In this document: positions 7,131-14,002 of the stretch, piece after piece
Position numbering within the stretch: the first letter of the stretch is position 1
Layout of the letters: each line of letters begins with the position of its first letter
Virus record (IMG/VR): IMGVR_UViG_3300044799_000565
Span: 1 to 36,399 of that record
Origin: a virus
DNA length: 36,399 nt
Reading direction: 5' to 3' (one strand)
Translations under genes and position numbers: made by a program
The notes under the pieces: model-generated
What the model saw: only the letters and a program-made list of their open reading frames with translations
Database searches by the model: none
Told to the model about the DNA's origin: nothing

Positions 7131-7973
7131 ATGATCCCAAAAGATTCTACTCCAATTAAAAATGAAATATTAATAGATATAATTGCTAAAGGCCTATTAA
7201 GTAAAGATGAGATGAGGATAATTGCTTATATTGTCCGTTGGTCCTGGGGTTTTAATGGAGAAGGAAGAAGGCAAGACTGGACTAAAAAATTAAATAAAAG
7301 AAAAATAGCTGATGATATAGGAATGAAAGAAAGCCAATTGAATAGAATTATAAATAAGATGATTAAGGAAAATAAAATAATTATAAAAGGTAAATGTTAT
7401 CAATTTAATGAGCATTATGAAAAATGGGAAAACTTAACAAAAAGTAAAGTTTTTAATGAAAGAAAACTTAACAAAAAGTTAAGTAAAACTTCACAAATTG
7501 TTAAGGAAAACTTAACAAAAAGTCAAGTAAAACTTAACAAATTGTTAAGTTTAGGTGTACCTAACAACTCAGGAGATAGTATAAAAAATAAGGATTTCAA
7601 GGGGGGCGAACATTTGTCTAAAGAAACTCTTAAAGATAATAAAGATAATAAAGATAAGACGCTGCGCTTTCAGATCATAGAATATTTAAATTTATGCAGA
7701 TGGGGTAAAAATTTAAAAAATAATAAAGGCTTTAAGCATAATAACCCTAACACAATTAAACTAATCAATACACGCATAAAAGAGGGCTTTACCTTAGAAG
7801 ATTTTAAATACGTTATTGAAGTTAAATGCCTTGAATGGAAAGGTAAGATTAATAAAGATGGAAAAAACTGCGAAGATTGGCTAAGACCCATAACCTTATT
7901 CGGTACAAAATTTGAAAGCTATCTTAACCAGGAAAAACCCGATCCCTATGAAAAATATTATAGAAAGGAGTAA
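7131..7973 (+). CDS. lambda-O-like replication initiator with origin inside the gene, 280 aa
   Basis: Residues about 1-95 match the phage replication protein O N-terminal winged helix: a P-I-x-N-E-I start, LLSKDEMRIIAYIVRWSWGFN, then RKIADDIGMKESQLNRIINKMIKENKI as recognition region. Residues about 100-165 are encoded by iterons and are repetitive (ENLTKS, RKLNKKLSK, VKLNKLLS). Residues about 185-275 match a phage C-terminal domain ending W-LRPITLFGTKFESYL. The initiator would bind the repeats within its own gene and recruit the replicative helicase. ATG 7131 follows AAAGGATTATATTAA. The helicase loader expected downstream is not recognisable. Confidence 0.8.
   Translation: MIPKDSTPIKNEILIDIIAKGLLSKDEMRIIAYIVRWSWGFNGEGRRQDWTKKLNKRKIADDIGMKESQLNRIINKMIKENKIIIKGKCYQFNEHYEKWENLTKSKVFNERKLNKKLSKTSQIVKENLTKSQVKLNKLLSLGVPNNSGDSIKNKDFKGGEHLSKETLKDNKDNKDKTLRFQIIEYLNLCRWGKNLKNNKGFKHNNPNTIKLINTRIKEGFTLEDFKYVIEVKCLEWKGKINKDGKNCEDWLRPITLFGTKFESYLNQEKPDPYEKYYRKE
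7433..7564 (+). repeat. iteron array, probable replication origin
   Basis: Four repeats begin at 7467, 7489, 7511 and 7533, exactly 22 bp apart. Each is CTTAAC-N5-GTTAAG, itself palindromic, followed by a short A-rich spacer. Variants are CTTCAC in unit 2 and GTCAAG in unit 3. A degenerate fifth copy starts at 7433. The second half-sites at 7478, 7500, 7522 and 7544 keep the same period, which is two helical turns, so all sites face one side of the DNA. A further inverted repeat, TTAGGT-GT-ACCTAA, follows at 7551-7564. In lambda the origin iterons likewise lie inside the O gene, between its DNA-binding and C-terminal halves. Confidence 0.75.
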
Positions 7974-7976
7974 AAA

Positions 7977-8405
7977 ATGGAAGAAACAATTAAGGAATTA
8001 CCGCAAACCCAGCATATTCAGATAGCAAGAACGATGCTTAAACTATTAAGAAAAGGGGAAATTACTTTAAATGAGTATCTAGAGAGATGTGCTTACTGGG
8101 GAATGAAAAATTTAGAGGATATATATTTTAGGTCCTTACCCAGCAAGCCTTTGAAAGTTATAAATTATGAGCAGTTATCTTATTCTAAAAGACAGAAATT
8201 AACTTATGAGTTTTTTGTAGATCATCCGGGAATAATGAGATATTACGAAGAGCGAGATAAGATTATTTTAGAAAATTCTAATAGCCTATGGAGATTAAAA
8301 ACTTATAAAAAATATATACCTGAAAGCGATCTAGAAAGTCAAGAGAAATTAGATAAAAGGATAATGGATTTTAAAATAAAAATGGCTGGGTACGACGAAA
8401 ATTAA
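7977..8405 (+). CDS. hypothetical replication-block protein, 142 aa
   Basis: ATG after AAAGGAG, 3 bp beyond the initiator stop, so the two are coupled. The sequence is helical and charged, with QHIQIARTMLKLLRKGEITLNEYLERC and a basic C-terminal half; no Walker motif or zinc site. Its place directly after an O-like gene is where helicase loaders (P or DnaC type) occur in other phages, but the sequence gives no support for that role. Confidence 0.65.
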   Translation: MEETIKELPQTQHIQIARTMLKLLRKGEITLNEYLERCAYWGMKNLEDIYFRSLPSKPLKVINYEQLSYSKRQKLTYEFFVDHPGIMRYYEERDKIILENSNSLWRLKTYKKYIPESDLESQEKLDKRIMDFKIKMAGYDEN

Positions 8406-8495
8406 AAGGCTCTTTTGCAAGGTGGAGTTAGGGATTTTCCAAAACCCGAACTTTGGTTCCTAGTTCAAGCACCTAAACAAAAGGGCCTTATAAAA
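8404..8495 (+). other. long imperfect stem-loop between replication genes
   Basis: AAGGCTCTTTTG (about 8406-8417) pairs with CAAAAGGGCCTT (about 8478-8489) with one G-U pair. Inside it AGGTG pairs with CACCT, and GAGTTAGGGA pairs with TTCCTAGTTC, so nearly the whole 86 nt can fold as one long rod. The ribosome-binding site AAGGAG of the next gene follows at once. There is no T-tail, so it is not a classical terminator. It resembles in size and placement the hairpins at 3340 and 4650. Confidence 0.45.
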
Positions 8496-8509
8496 GGAGA
8501 AATAATAAA

Positions 8510-9040
8510 ATGAGAGTTAAAGCGAGTACAAATAGAATACATCAAATATTAATGGAACATAAAGAGGCAATACTCCAAAAAGAAAAAGAAGGATTACCAA
8601 TAACAGAAATTGCCCAAGAATATAAAGTTCATTTTGTTACCATTTATGACTTCCTGAGAGAATGCGGAATAAAGAGAACTACTGATGGGAGATTTAAAAG
8701 CAAATTTGTAACAAATAAAGAAAATATAATCCGTCAATATCGGGAAGAGGTGCCAGTCAAGGAAATAGCGGAAAATGAAAGTGTTACAATGAAAACTATT
8801 TACAAATATCTAAAAAAATGGGGAGCTAGAAAGGAAGGAGATTATAAAATATATCGCGGTTATGATGATGAGGGAAAAGTAAAATCTAAAAATTTAAATT
8901 TTAAGCAAAGGATAAGTCCTGAATTACTGGCCAGGATGAAAGAGAATACCCGAATTAATAAACTATATATTAAAACTTATCCCTGGCGAGAGAATAGATT
9001 TATACTTGAAACTAAAAAGAAAATTTTAGAAGGAGTGTGA
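8510..9040 (+). CDS. double helix-turn-helix DNA-binding protein, 176 aa
   Basis: ATG after AAAGGAG. Two similar HTH units occur in tandem: PITEIAQEYKVHFVTIYDFL near residues 30-49, and PVKEIAENESVTMKTIYKYL near 78-97. Both have the resolvase/transposase-like pattern I-x-E-I-A ... V-x-x-x-T-I-Y. The C-terminal third is basic and unassigned. It may be a regulator of the replication or late genes, or a terminase-like DNA adaptor. It is followed closely by a small gene whose Shine-Dalgarno lies in its last codons. Confidence 0.65.
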   Translation: MRVKASTNRIHQILMEHKEAILQKEKEGLPITEIAQEYKVHFVTIYDFLRECGIKRTTDGRFKSKFVTNKENIIRQYREEVPVKEIAENESVTMKTIYKYLKKWGARKEGDYKIYRGYDDEGKVKSKNLNFKQRISPELLARMKENTRINKLYIKTYPWRENRFILETKKKILEGV

Positions 9041-9045
9041 AAACA

Positions 9046-9291
9046 ATGAGCGATAAATATATTATATCCGATTTAATTGGATATCTTAATACTATTTGGG
9101 TTTTGTCTAAAGTTAATACTGAAGAAGATCATTTAAAGTTAGAAGAGATTAAAGATAAACTACTCGAATTATCACGAATGAAAAGAGACTTAAAGGATCT
9201 AAATTTTAACATAAAACAAATTGAAGATGTCATGGGAGTTACCAAAAATATCTTATTAGATATAAAAACAATAACAAATAAATATATCTAG
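9046..9291 (+). CDS. small helical protein, 81 aa
   Basis: ATG 9046 is placed 7 bp after AAGGAGTG; an in-frame GTG at 9037 overlaps the ribosome-binding site and is less likely. The product is helical with heptad-like leucines (LLELSRMKRDLKDLNFNIKQI), probably a coiled coil. No family is recognised. Confidence 0.55.
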   Translation: MSDKYIISDLIGYLNTIWVLSKVNTEEDHLKLEEIKDKLLELSRMKRDLKDLNFNIKQIEDVMGVTKNILLDIKTITNKYI

Positions 9292-9306
9292 AATAAAGAA
9301 GGAAAA

Positions 9307-9396
9307 ATGAAAAGAATGGAAAGTACTGAGCAAACGGTAAAAGAATTGTTACAATTATTTCTATACCAGAATACCGTAAATAGAAGGAAAATATGA
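9307..9396 (+). CDS. very small reading frame, 29 aa
   Basis: ATG after AGAAGGAAAA; frame MKRMESTEQTVKELLQLFLY to TGA 9394-9396. The ribosome-binding site is good and it fills an otherwise empty gap before the VRR-NUC gene. At this length coding capacity cannot be judged. Confidence 0.25.
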   Translation: MKRMESTEQTVKELLQLFLYQNTVNRRKI

Positions 9397-9400
9397 TTAG

Positions 9401-9724
9401 ATGAATACTATTAAGAGATTAAAGCTACAGGCACTAACAAAATTAAAAATAACCGAAGATGACATCAAATATCAGATAAAAGATTATTTAGATTTAAGAA
9501 GATATTTCCATTTTCCACTATTGCAGGGTTTAGGTAGTTATCCTGGACTTCCAGATAGGATAGCTATTAAAAATGGGAAGGTATATTTTATTGAGGCAAA
9601 GAAGCCTATAGGTGGAAAACAAAGTGGAGACCAAATTAAGTTTCAGCAGAATATTGAGAATGAAAAAGGGAAATATATACTGGTGAAAAGTTTAGAGGAT
9701 ATTATTGAAGCGTTAGGTGAATAA
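9401..9724 (+). CDS. VRR-NUC family nuclease, 107 aa
   Basis: The core GSYPGLPD (D52) ... VYFIEAKKP (E65, K67) ... SGDQIKFQQ (Q78) is the PD-(D/E)xK arrangement of VRR-NUC domains, complete with the trailing S-x-x-Q. The length is that of the stand-alone phage form. Such enzymes cut branched DNA, acting as Holliday-junction or flap resolvases before packaging. ATG 9401 follows AGAAGGAAAATATG. It sits between small replication-block genes and a Com-like zinc finger. Confidence 0.8.
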   Translation: MNTIKRLKLQALTKLKITEDDIKYQIKDYLDLRRYFHFPLLQGLGSYPGLPDRIAIKNGKVYFIEAKKPIGGKQSGDQIKFQQNIENEKGKYILVKSLEDIIEALGE

Positions 9725-9770
9725 AAATGATGGTTCTAAGATATTGCATAATAAAGGCAGATGAGATAAA

Positions 9771-9953
9771 ATGAAAAAAATAGAAGTAAGATGTGCAAAT
9801 TGTAACCGAAAATTATTTATTGGATCACCAGGCTTTGATATAAAAAACGGAGAAAGCAGGATAATTGAGATTAAATGTCCCCGTTGCAATCATATTAATA
9901 TTGTAAATTGTGAGATTGAGGAAAAGGTAGTTGTGAGATTAAAAAATAAATAA
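9771..9953 (+). CDS. com: Mu Com-like zinc-finger protein, 60 aa
   Basis: The N-terminus EVRC8-AN-C11-NRKLF and the second pair IEIKC36-PR-C39-NHIN reproduce the two knuckles of the phage Mu Com family. In Mu, Com binds the mom mRNA and opens its ribosome-binding site so that the Mom DNA-modification enzyme is made. No mom-like gene is visible here. Com-like proteins without Mom are widespread in other phages, so the target is unknown. The ribosome-binding site is weak (GATGAGATAAA). Confidence 0.65.
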   Translation: MKKIEVRCANCNRKLFIGSPGFDIKNGESRIIEIKCPRCNHINIVNCEIEEKVVVRLKNK

Positions 9954-9970
9954 TAAAGGAGGTGAAATTA

Positions 9971-10141
9971 ATGGGAAAAAATACAGAAGAACTTAATTTC
10001 TTAAAGGGAGAACTTAAAAAAATTAATGCTCAGATTGAAAAACTTGAATATGGTTCAGGTATCATGGAGAAATTATGGGAAAGGAAAGAAAAAATTGAGG
10101 GAAAGATTAAGGAGTGTGAATATGAAGAAGAAAATAAATAA
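9971..10141 (+). CDS. small coiled-coil protein, 56 aa
   Basis: ATG after AAAGGAGGTG. The frame starts MGKNTEELNFLKGELKKI and is predicted to be a single long charged helix or helical hairpin. No family is recognised. The strong ribosome-binding site and position in a run of genes support it. Confidence 0.5.
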   Translation: MGKNTEELNFLKGELKKINAQIEKLEYGSGIMEKLWERKEKIEGKIKECEYEEENK

Positions 10142-10155
10142 AAAAGGAGGGTAAA

Positions 10156-10368
10156 ATGGCTTTAGTTTTTAGTGAAAAAGAAAAAAAAGAACTTAAAGAT
10201 CATCTTACGGTTAACTATGAAGAAACGAGATTGAGTTATTTTCAATATAAACAATTACATTATTTATACTGCATCCATGAAAGTTTAGTTAGTATAGCAC
10301 ACAACTTAGAAGATATTGTCAATGAGAAAAAATTACCAAAAGGTTTTACTAAAATAATAAAAAGATAA
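10156..10368 (+). CDS. small hypothetical protein, 70 aa
   Basis: ATG after AAAGGAGGG. Mostly helical with a tyrosine-rich centre (SYFQYKQLHYLYCIHESL). It is the last gene before the independently promoted cassette at 10388. No family is recognised. Confidence 0.6.
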   Translation: MALVFSEKEKKELKDHLTVNYEETRLSYFQYKQLHYLYCIHESLVSIAHNLEDIVNEKKLPKGFTKIIKR

Positions 10369-10387
10369 TATAAAATTAAACGTAATT

Positions 10388-10440
10388 ATACCGTCTAAGT
10401 AGGTAACGGTATTGACAAAATACTGTTATAATGATATAGT
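10388..10440 (+). promoter_or_regulatory. sigma70-type promoter with upstream operator-like inverted repeat
   Basis: TTGACA (10412-10417) and TATAGT (10435-10440) are separated by exactly 17 bp, a near-consensus vegetative promoter. Directly upstream, ATACCGT (10388-10394) and ACGGTAT (10406-10412) form a perfect 7-bp inverted repeat whose second arm runs into the -35 box, the usual position of a repressor site. The promoter drives the Ntn-hydrolase gene starting at 10473, so this cassette can be expressed apart from the phage operons. Confidence 0.75.
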
Positions 10441-10472
10441 AGACTCCTCAAAAGAACAAGAGGAGGATAATT

Positions 10473-11168
10473 GTGACTTTAATTGTAGGTATGAGGGCTG
10501 ATACTGCCATTGTTTTGGCTGCTGATAGTAGAGGCACTATAGGCGACCCTAGAGGTTTAACTGCAATTAATGATAGCTATGTGAAAATATTCAAGTTAAG
10601 TAATTGTGGGCTAGGCATAGCTGGTGCTAGTGAAATGGGTGCAGCATTACTTGATGGTTTATTAAAGAGTGATTGTAATACAGTTACTAATATTGATGAC
10701 GCTATAAACAAAGTTGTTAAGCAATGTGCTGATTCTTTTGCAGGATGGTTCAGAGATATTCCTCCAGCCCAACGACTTGGAGTAATACTGACTTTGGTGG
10801 GTTATCGTTTTTCTAAAGGGAAGCCACCGGAGCCGATGATTTATATACTAAATAGTCAATTTAATTTCGCTCCTCAATTATTGAATAATTTACCTTGTCT
10901 TACTGGTATTCCTCAATATGCTGTTTATTTAGTTCATCGCTATCTTTCACCTAATATTACATTGGATAAAGCAAAAGCTTTATCAGAATATTTAATAGCT
11001 GAAACTGCATCACAAGACCCTAAAGTAGGCGGTCGTATACGTATGGCTATAATATCTCCAGACAAAGGGTATAACGAACTTACAGAGGCAGAAGTAACTG
11101 CTATTCATCAAGCTAATGAAGGATTAAATCAGAAATTACGACAATTTTTTTTAACGGGAGGTGAATAA
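10473..11168 (+). CDS. proteasome beta-like Ntn hydrolase, 231 aa
   Basis: GTG start after AGAGGAGG gives M-TLIVGMRADTAIVLAADSR. Counting from the Thr after Met, the sequence has Thr1, Asp17 and Arg19 exactly as in proteasome beta and HslV subunits. VKIFKL supplies the active-site Lys with a four-residue insertion (residue 37 rather than 33), and GIAGASEMG matches the next conserved turn. Removal of Met would expose the catalytic Thr. Length is normal for a single beta-type subunit. No ATPase partner is nearby. The gene has its own promoter and overlaps the next gene (TAATG). Function is unknown: self-compartmentalised peptidase, or an effector in the lysogen. Confidence 0.75.
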   Translation: MTLIVGMRADTAIVLAADSRGTIGDPRGLTAINDSYVKIFKLSNCGLGIAGASEMGAALLDGLLKSDCNTVTNIDDAINKVVKQCADSFAGWFRDIPPAQRLGVILTLVGYRFSKGKPPEPMIYILNSQFNFAPQLLNNLPCLTGIPQYAVYLVHRYLSPNITLDKAKALSEYLIAETASQDPKVGGRIRMAIISPDKGYNELTEAEVTAIHQANEGLNQKLRQFFLTGGE

Positions 11169-11389
11169 TGGCAATGCGTAAAATTGCCGAGGGAGCATAT
11201 TTTATTCCTTCTTATTCCGAACAAACAATTGTGTCTTATCAACCATCTATCGCAAGTCAAACCATCTTAACAACAATGGCGAGCGATGAAGAAGTAATAA
11301 TTCCAACTCTAGAAGTAACAGAAGAAGATAATTTTACTAAAGAAGATTTTGAACGTACACTTCGTAAAATTGTCGTAAAGGTTAAATAG
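11168..11389 (+). CDS. small partner protein of the Ntn hydrolase, 73 aa
   Basis: ATG overlaps the stop of the preceding gene by one base, after GGGAGGTGA inside that gene, indicating coupled translation. The first 45 residues are rich in Ser, Thr and Ile and look extended; the C-terminal half is acidic, then ends basic (LRKIVVKVK). No family is recognised. Coupling suggests it acts with the hydrolase, perhaps as substrate, inhibitor or adaptor. Confidence 0.6.
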   Translation: MAMRKIAEGAYFIPSYSEQTIVSYQPSIASQTILTTMASDEEVIIPTLEVTEEDNFTKEDFERTLRKIVVKVK

Positions 11390-11474
11390 AATTTATTTGT
11401 TCAAGTATTGTCGTAAACATCGGAGTATCATCTTCTCTGTGATTATATCTGAAGCTGTATTCATTTAGATAAGA

Positions 11475-11503
11475 TTGTAGGTATTTATCAGATACGGTAT
11501 GAT
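11475..11503 (+). promoter_or_regulatory. possible promoter upstream of the ParB-like gene
   Basis: TTGTAG (11475-11480) and TATGAT (11498-11503) are 17 bp apart. If used, the transcript would begin just before the stem-loop at 11548-11612. The rest of the 11390-11626 gap shows no gene. Confidence 0.35.
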
Positions 11504-11547
11504 AGACACCCGAAAACCCCGTTTTAGGAGATAAATTAAATATTTAA

Positions 11548-11612
11548 AGAGCTACTAGATAGCCAGATTAAAAAAGCAAAAATTGCTTTTTGGTCTGGCT
11601 TTTTTTATTTTT
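11548..11612 (+). terminator. intrinsic terminator (AGCCA family member 2)
   Basis: AGCCAGA (11561-11567) pairs with TCTGGCT (11594-11600); inside, AAAAAGCAA pairs with TTGCTTTTT; the stem ends in a run of seven T. AGAGCT at 11548-11553 precedes it, as in the copies at 16285 and 30380. It lies after the Ntn-hydrolase cassette and about 15 bp before the ParB-like gene. Confidence 0.75.
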
Positions 11613-11626
11613 AAGGAAGGAAAATT

Positions 11627-12286
11627 ATGAGAAAAGTAAAGGTTGAATATGTCGATATAGATAGATTAAAGGAATGGGAAAACAATCCCCGGATAAATGA
11701 TGAGGCTTCTAAAAAGCTATCAAAATTAATAAAATATTATGGCTTTATAAATCCGATAATAGCCACTCCTGATGGAGTAATAAGAGCAGGACACACCAGA
11801 TATAAGGCTGCAAAATTAAATAAATTAAAGAAAGTTCCGGTCATATTCATAGATTTTAAATCAGAAGAAGAGGCAAAAGGTTATTCTATCTCAGATAATA
11901 AATCTTATGAATTTTCAAAGTGGAATGTTACTCTATTAAAAGATGATCTTGAAGAATTAGATACCGGGGAATTTGATATTGAGCTAACTGGTTTTAGTGA
12001 AGGAGAAATTGAGAACCTGATGACTCAATATCACGTCCCAGTTACTTTAGAAGATATCGGGAAAAAATTAGAAAGTTATATTAAGGCTGGCCCCCATCGA
12101 TGTATTGTAATAAGTTTCGGGAAGTTTGTCTCTCCGGTTAAAAAGGATGAGGATTTAGATGAGATGGAATTTATTCAAAGATCGGGAGAGGTAATGAATT
12201 TAGAGGATGAGGAAAGAAGAATAATCGCTTTAGAGGTGGCTAAATTTATCTATGAAAGGGTTAAAAAGTGGCTAAATTTGCCATAA
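11627..12286 (+). CDS. ParB/sulfiredoxin-fold protein, 219 aa
   Basis: Residues about 5-95 form a ParB-like domain: VDIDRLKEWENNPRIND, a helix containing LIKYYGFINPIIA, then GVIRAGHTRYKAAKLNKLKKVPVIFID, the GH-x-R nucleotide-binding segment. The sequence continues with SISDNKSYEFSKWN, typical of phage ParB-like proteins often fused to or beside DNA methyltransferases. The C-terminal 90 residues are unassigned. It overlaps the radical-SAM gene by 19 bp. Family is firm; whether it binds CTP, cuts DNA or serves a modification enzyme is not shown. Confidence 0.75.
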   Translation: MRKVKVEYVDIDRLKEWENNPRINDEASKKLSKLIKYYGFINPIIATPDGVIRAGHTRYKAAKLNKLKKVPVIFIDFKSEEEAKGYSISDNKSYEFSKWNVTLLKDDLEELDTGEFDIELTGFSEGEIENLMTQYHVPVTLEDIGKKLESYIKAGPHRCIVISFGKFVSPVKKDEDLDEMEFIQRSGEVMNLEDEERRIIALEVAKFIYERVKKWLNLP

Positions 12287-13479
12287 AAATATATCGCTAT
12301 GGTAATTATACCCGGGCTTGGTTAAATTATATGTGTAGGACTTATGGGCTTGAAGTAACTGACGAAAAAGACGCTGATATAATTTTAATTTCAATTTCAG
12401 ATCCCATGGAAATAAATTTGATATTTAATGCCAGAAGGAGTCAAAAACCGATAATTTTAGGGGGCAGTGAGGCTTTTCATGAAAAGATGTACTCTAACCT
12501 AGTGGATTTAATAAATGTAGGTGAAGGCTTTGAAATCTTTGAAAAATTGCAATTGATAAAAAATGAGAGTCCCGGGAAGATTATCGAAAAACTTAAAGAT
12601 CTTCCCTATATCTATCACCAAGGAAAAGAAGGGGCTATTTATCCTTCTACTAAAGTTAACTGGGACTTAGTGCCGATAGTAAAGACCGGAGTAAGAAGAA
12701 GGATAATTTTAGGGGGCAGAGGTTGCAGGAAAAAATGTAAATTTTGTTATACTTCCTGGACCACTAAATATCAGAATAATCCCTATTTACCTAATGTTGA
12801 TAAGCAAGTAATGATCATAAGTAATGATAATTTAGGACCTAAACAGTTATACCAGAGATCTTATGTAAGGTCAATTACCGCAGAAGGTTATTTGAAGATG
12901 ACTAAAGCTCAAGCTAAAACTTGTTATTATTACCGGATAGGCCTAGAATCATTTTCAGAAAAAACCAGAAAATTCTACGGAAAACCTATTTCCAGTGAGC
13001 AGATCAGGAGAATAATGGAAGCGTCAAGAGAATTTAATCATCGATTAACCTTATTTATCATTGCTGGATATGAACCCCAGGAGAGCGTAGAGGAATTTTG
13101 TAATTCATTTAAACAGGATACTAAATATAAAAATCCTAAAATTGAGGTAAAAATGACCTATCTTGAATCTACTTTACACACTCCATTACAGGATTTCGAT
13201 ATAAGGAAGATGTATCGCTGGGATAAAAATTATCTGATCAGCACATTAACTTATGCTTCTCAAAGATTTAGGATCTGGAGCATGAAAAAGGATTTTGGGG
13301 GTGCTTATTGGAGAACCTGTTTACATCGGGCAAGGACCCGGGAAGAGATTGAAGAAGTTTACCACTGGAAAGGGAAAACCGGGAAAGAGATATTAGAATT
13401 AATTGAGCAAAAAGGATGGCTACATTTATATAATCAAAATAATTCTACCGGGATAAAATTCTGGTATGAGAGGGATTGA
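12268..13479 (+). CDS. radical-SAM enzyme with B12-binding-like N-terminal domain, 403 aa
   Basis: GTG start within the end of the ParB-like gene, 7 bp after GAAAGGG. Residues 1-95 resemble a Rossmann/B12-binding-type domain (DADIILISISDPMEI, KPIILGGSEAF, INVGEGFEIFEKL) but I see no DxHxxG cobalamin motif. The cluster site is RGC153-RKK-C157-KF-C160. Later YYRIGLESFSEKTRKFYGK and LFIIAGYEPQESVEEF are typical radical-SAM barrel strands. The C-terminal region about 300-403 is unassigned. Placement between a ParB-like protein and the terminase suggests a role on phage DNA, but this is inference. Normal methylthiotransferase or Elp3 features were not seen. Confidence 0.8.
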   Translation: MAKFAIKIYRYGNYTRAWLNYMCRTYGLEVTDEKDADIILISISDPMEINLIFNARRSQKPIILGGSEAFHEKMYSNLVDLINVGEGFEIFEKLQLIKNESPGKIIEKLKDLPYIYHQGKEGAIYPSTKVNWDLVPIVKTGVRRRIILGGRGCRKKCKFCYTSWTTKYQNNPYLPNVDKQVMIISNDNLGPKQLYQRSYVRSITAEGYLKMTKAQAKTCYYYRIGLESFSEKTRKFYGKPISSEQIRRIMEASREFNHRLTLFIIAGYEPQESVEEFCNSFKQDTKYKNPKIEVKMTYLESTLHTPLQDFDIRKMYRWDKNYLISTLTYASQRFRIWSMKKDFGGAYWRTCLHRARTREEIEEVYHWKGKTGKEILELIEQKGWLHLYNQNNSTGIKFWYERD

Positions 13480-13483
13480 AGAG

Positions 13484-14002
13484 ATGAAAGAGACACTCAG
13501 GCACAAAGAAGCTTTTGAATATTACTATTCACTGGGCTTGACCAGAACTTTACCACAGGTTGACCAAAAATTTACAGTTTCTCTTACCTCAGTAAAAAAT
13601 TGGAGTATAGCTTTTCACTGGCAAGAAAGGATTGAGCAAAGGGATATTGAAATTGGTAAAGGATTAGAGGCTAAAACCAATGAGACCATTCTAAACACTA
13701 AAGCAGATTTTAGGGCTGAGATAAAGGTTCAACTTAGTATTTTCAAAGTTATGCTAAATAAATTAATTGAGAAGTTTAAAAATAATGAAGGGCTTGAAAT
13801 AGAAAATCTTGATAATTTGAAAATTGTAGTAGATTCTTATATCAAACTTGTTTCATTATATCTGACTTTGATAGGTGAGGCCTCAAAAATAGAGGAGATT
13901 GAATTAAAAGATGCCAAAGAAAAACTCATTAATAAAATCAATAGCATTATTGCCAGAGAAAAAAAGACAAAGGGTCTTAAAGGAAATAAAAAACCTAAGT
14001 GA
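13484..14002 (+). CDS. terS: terminase small subunit-like protein, 172 aa
   Basis: ATG 13484 is 8 bp after AGAGGGA; an in-frame ATG at 13466 lacks a ribosome-binding site. The N-terminal part LGLTRTLPQVDQKFTVSLTSVKNWSIAFHWQERIE is the HTH of phage small terminases (helix, turn, then W-x-x-x-F-x-W-x-x-R). The middle is a helical oligomerisation region and the end is basic. It would recognise packaging DNA and load the large subunit. Its 3' end overlaps the large terminase gene by 92 bp in another frame. Confidence 0.75.
   Translation: MKETLRHKEAFEYYYSLGLTRTLPQVDQKFTVSLTSVKNWSIAFHWQERIEQRDIEIGKGLEAKTNETILNTKADFRAEIKVQLSIFKVMLNKLIEKFKNNEGLEIENLDNLKIVVDSYIKLVSLYLTLIGEASKIEEIELKDAKEKLINKINSIIAREKKTKGLKGNKKPK

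Noticed and set aside
7429-7551. CRISPR-like array
   Set aside because: The repeats are contiguous 22-bp palindromic units without unique spacers and lie in a coding gene; they fit origin iterons.
8404-8495. tRNA-like gene
   Set aside because: GGTTCCTAGTTC resembles a T-arm only superficially. No D-arm, anticodon arm or seven-pair acceptor stem can be drawn, and the sequence folds better as one long rod.
13911-14002. Large terminase starting after the small terminase stop
   Set aside because: The overlapping N-terminal residues match the conserved start of this terminase family, so the 92-bp overlap is accepted as real.
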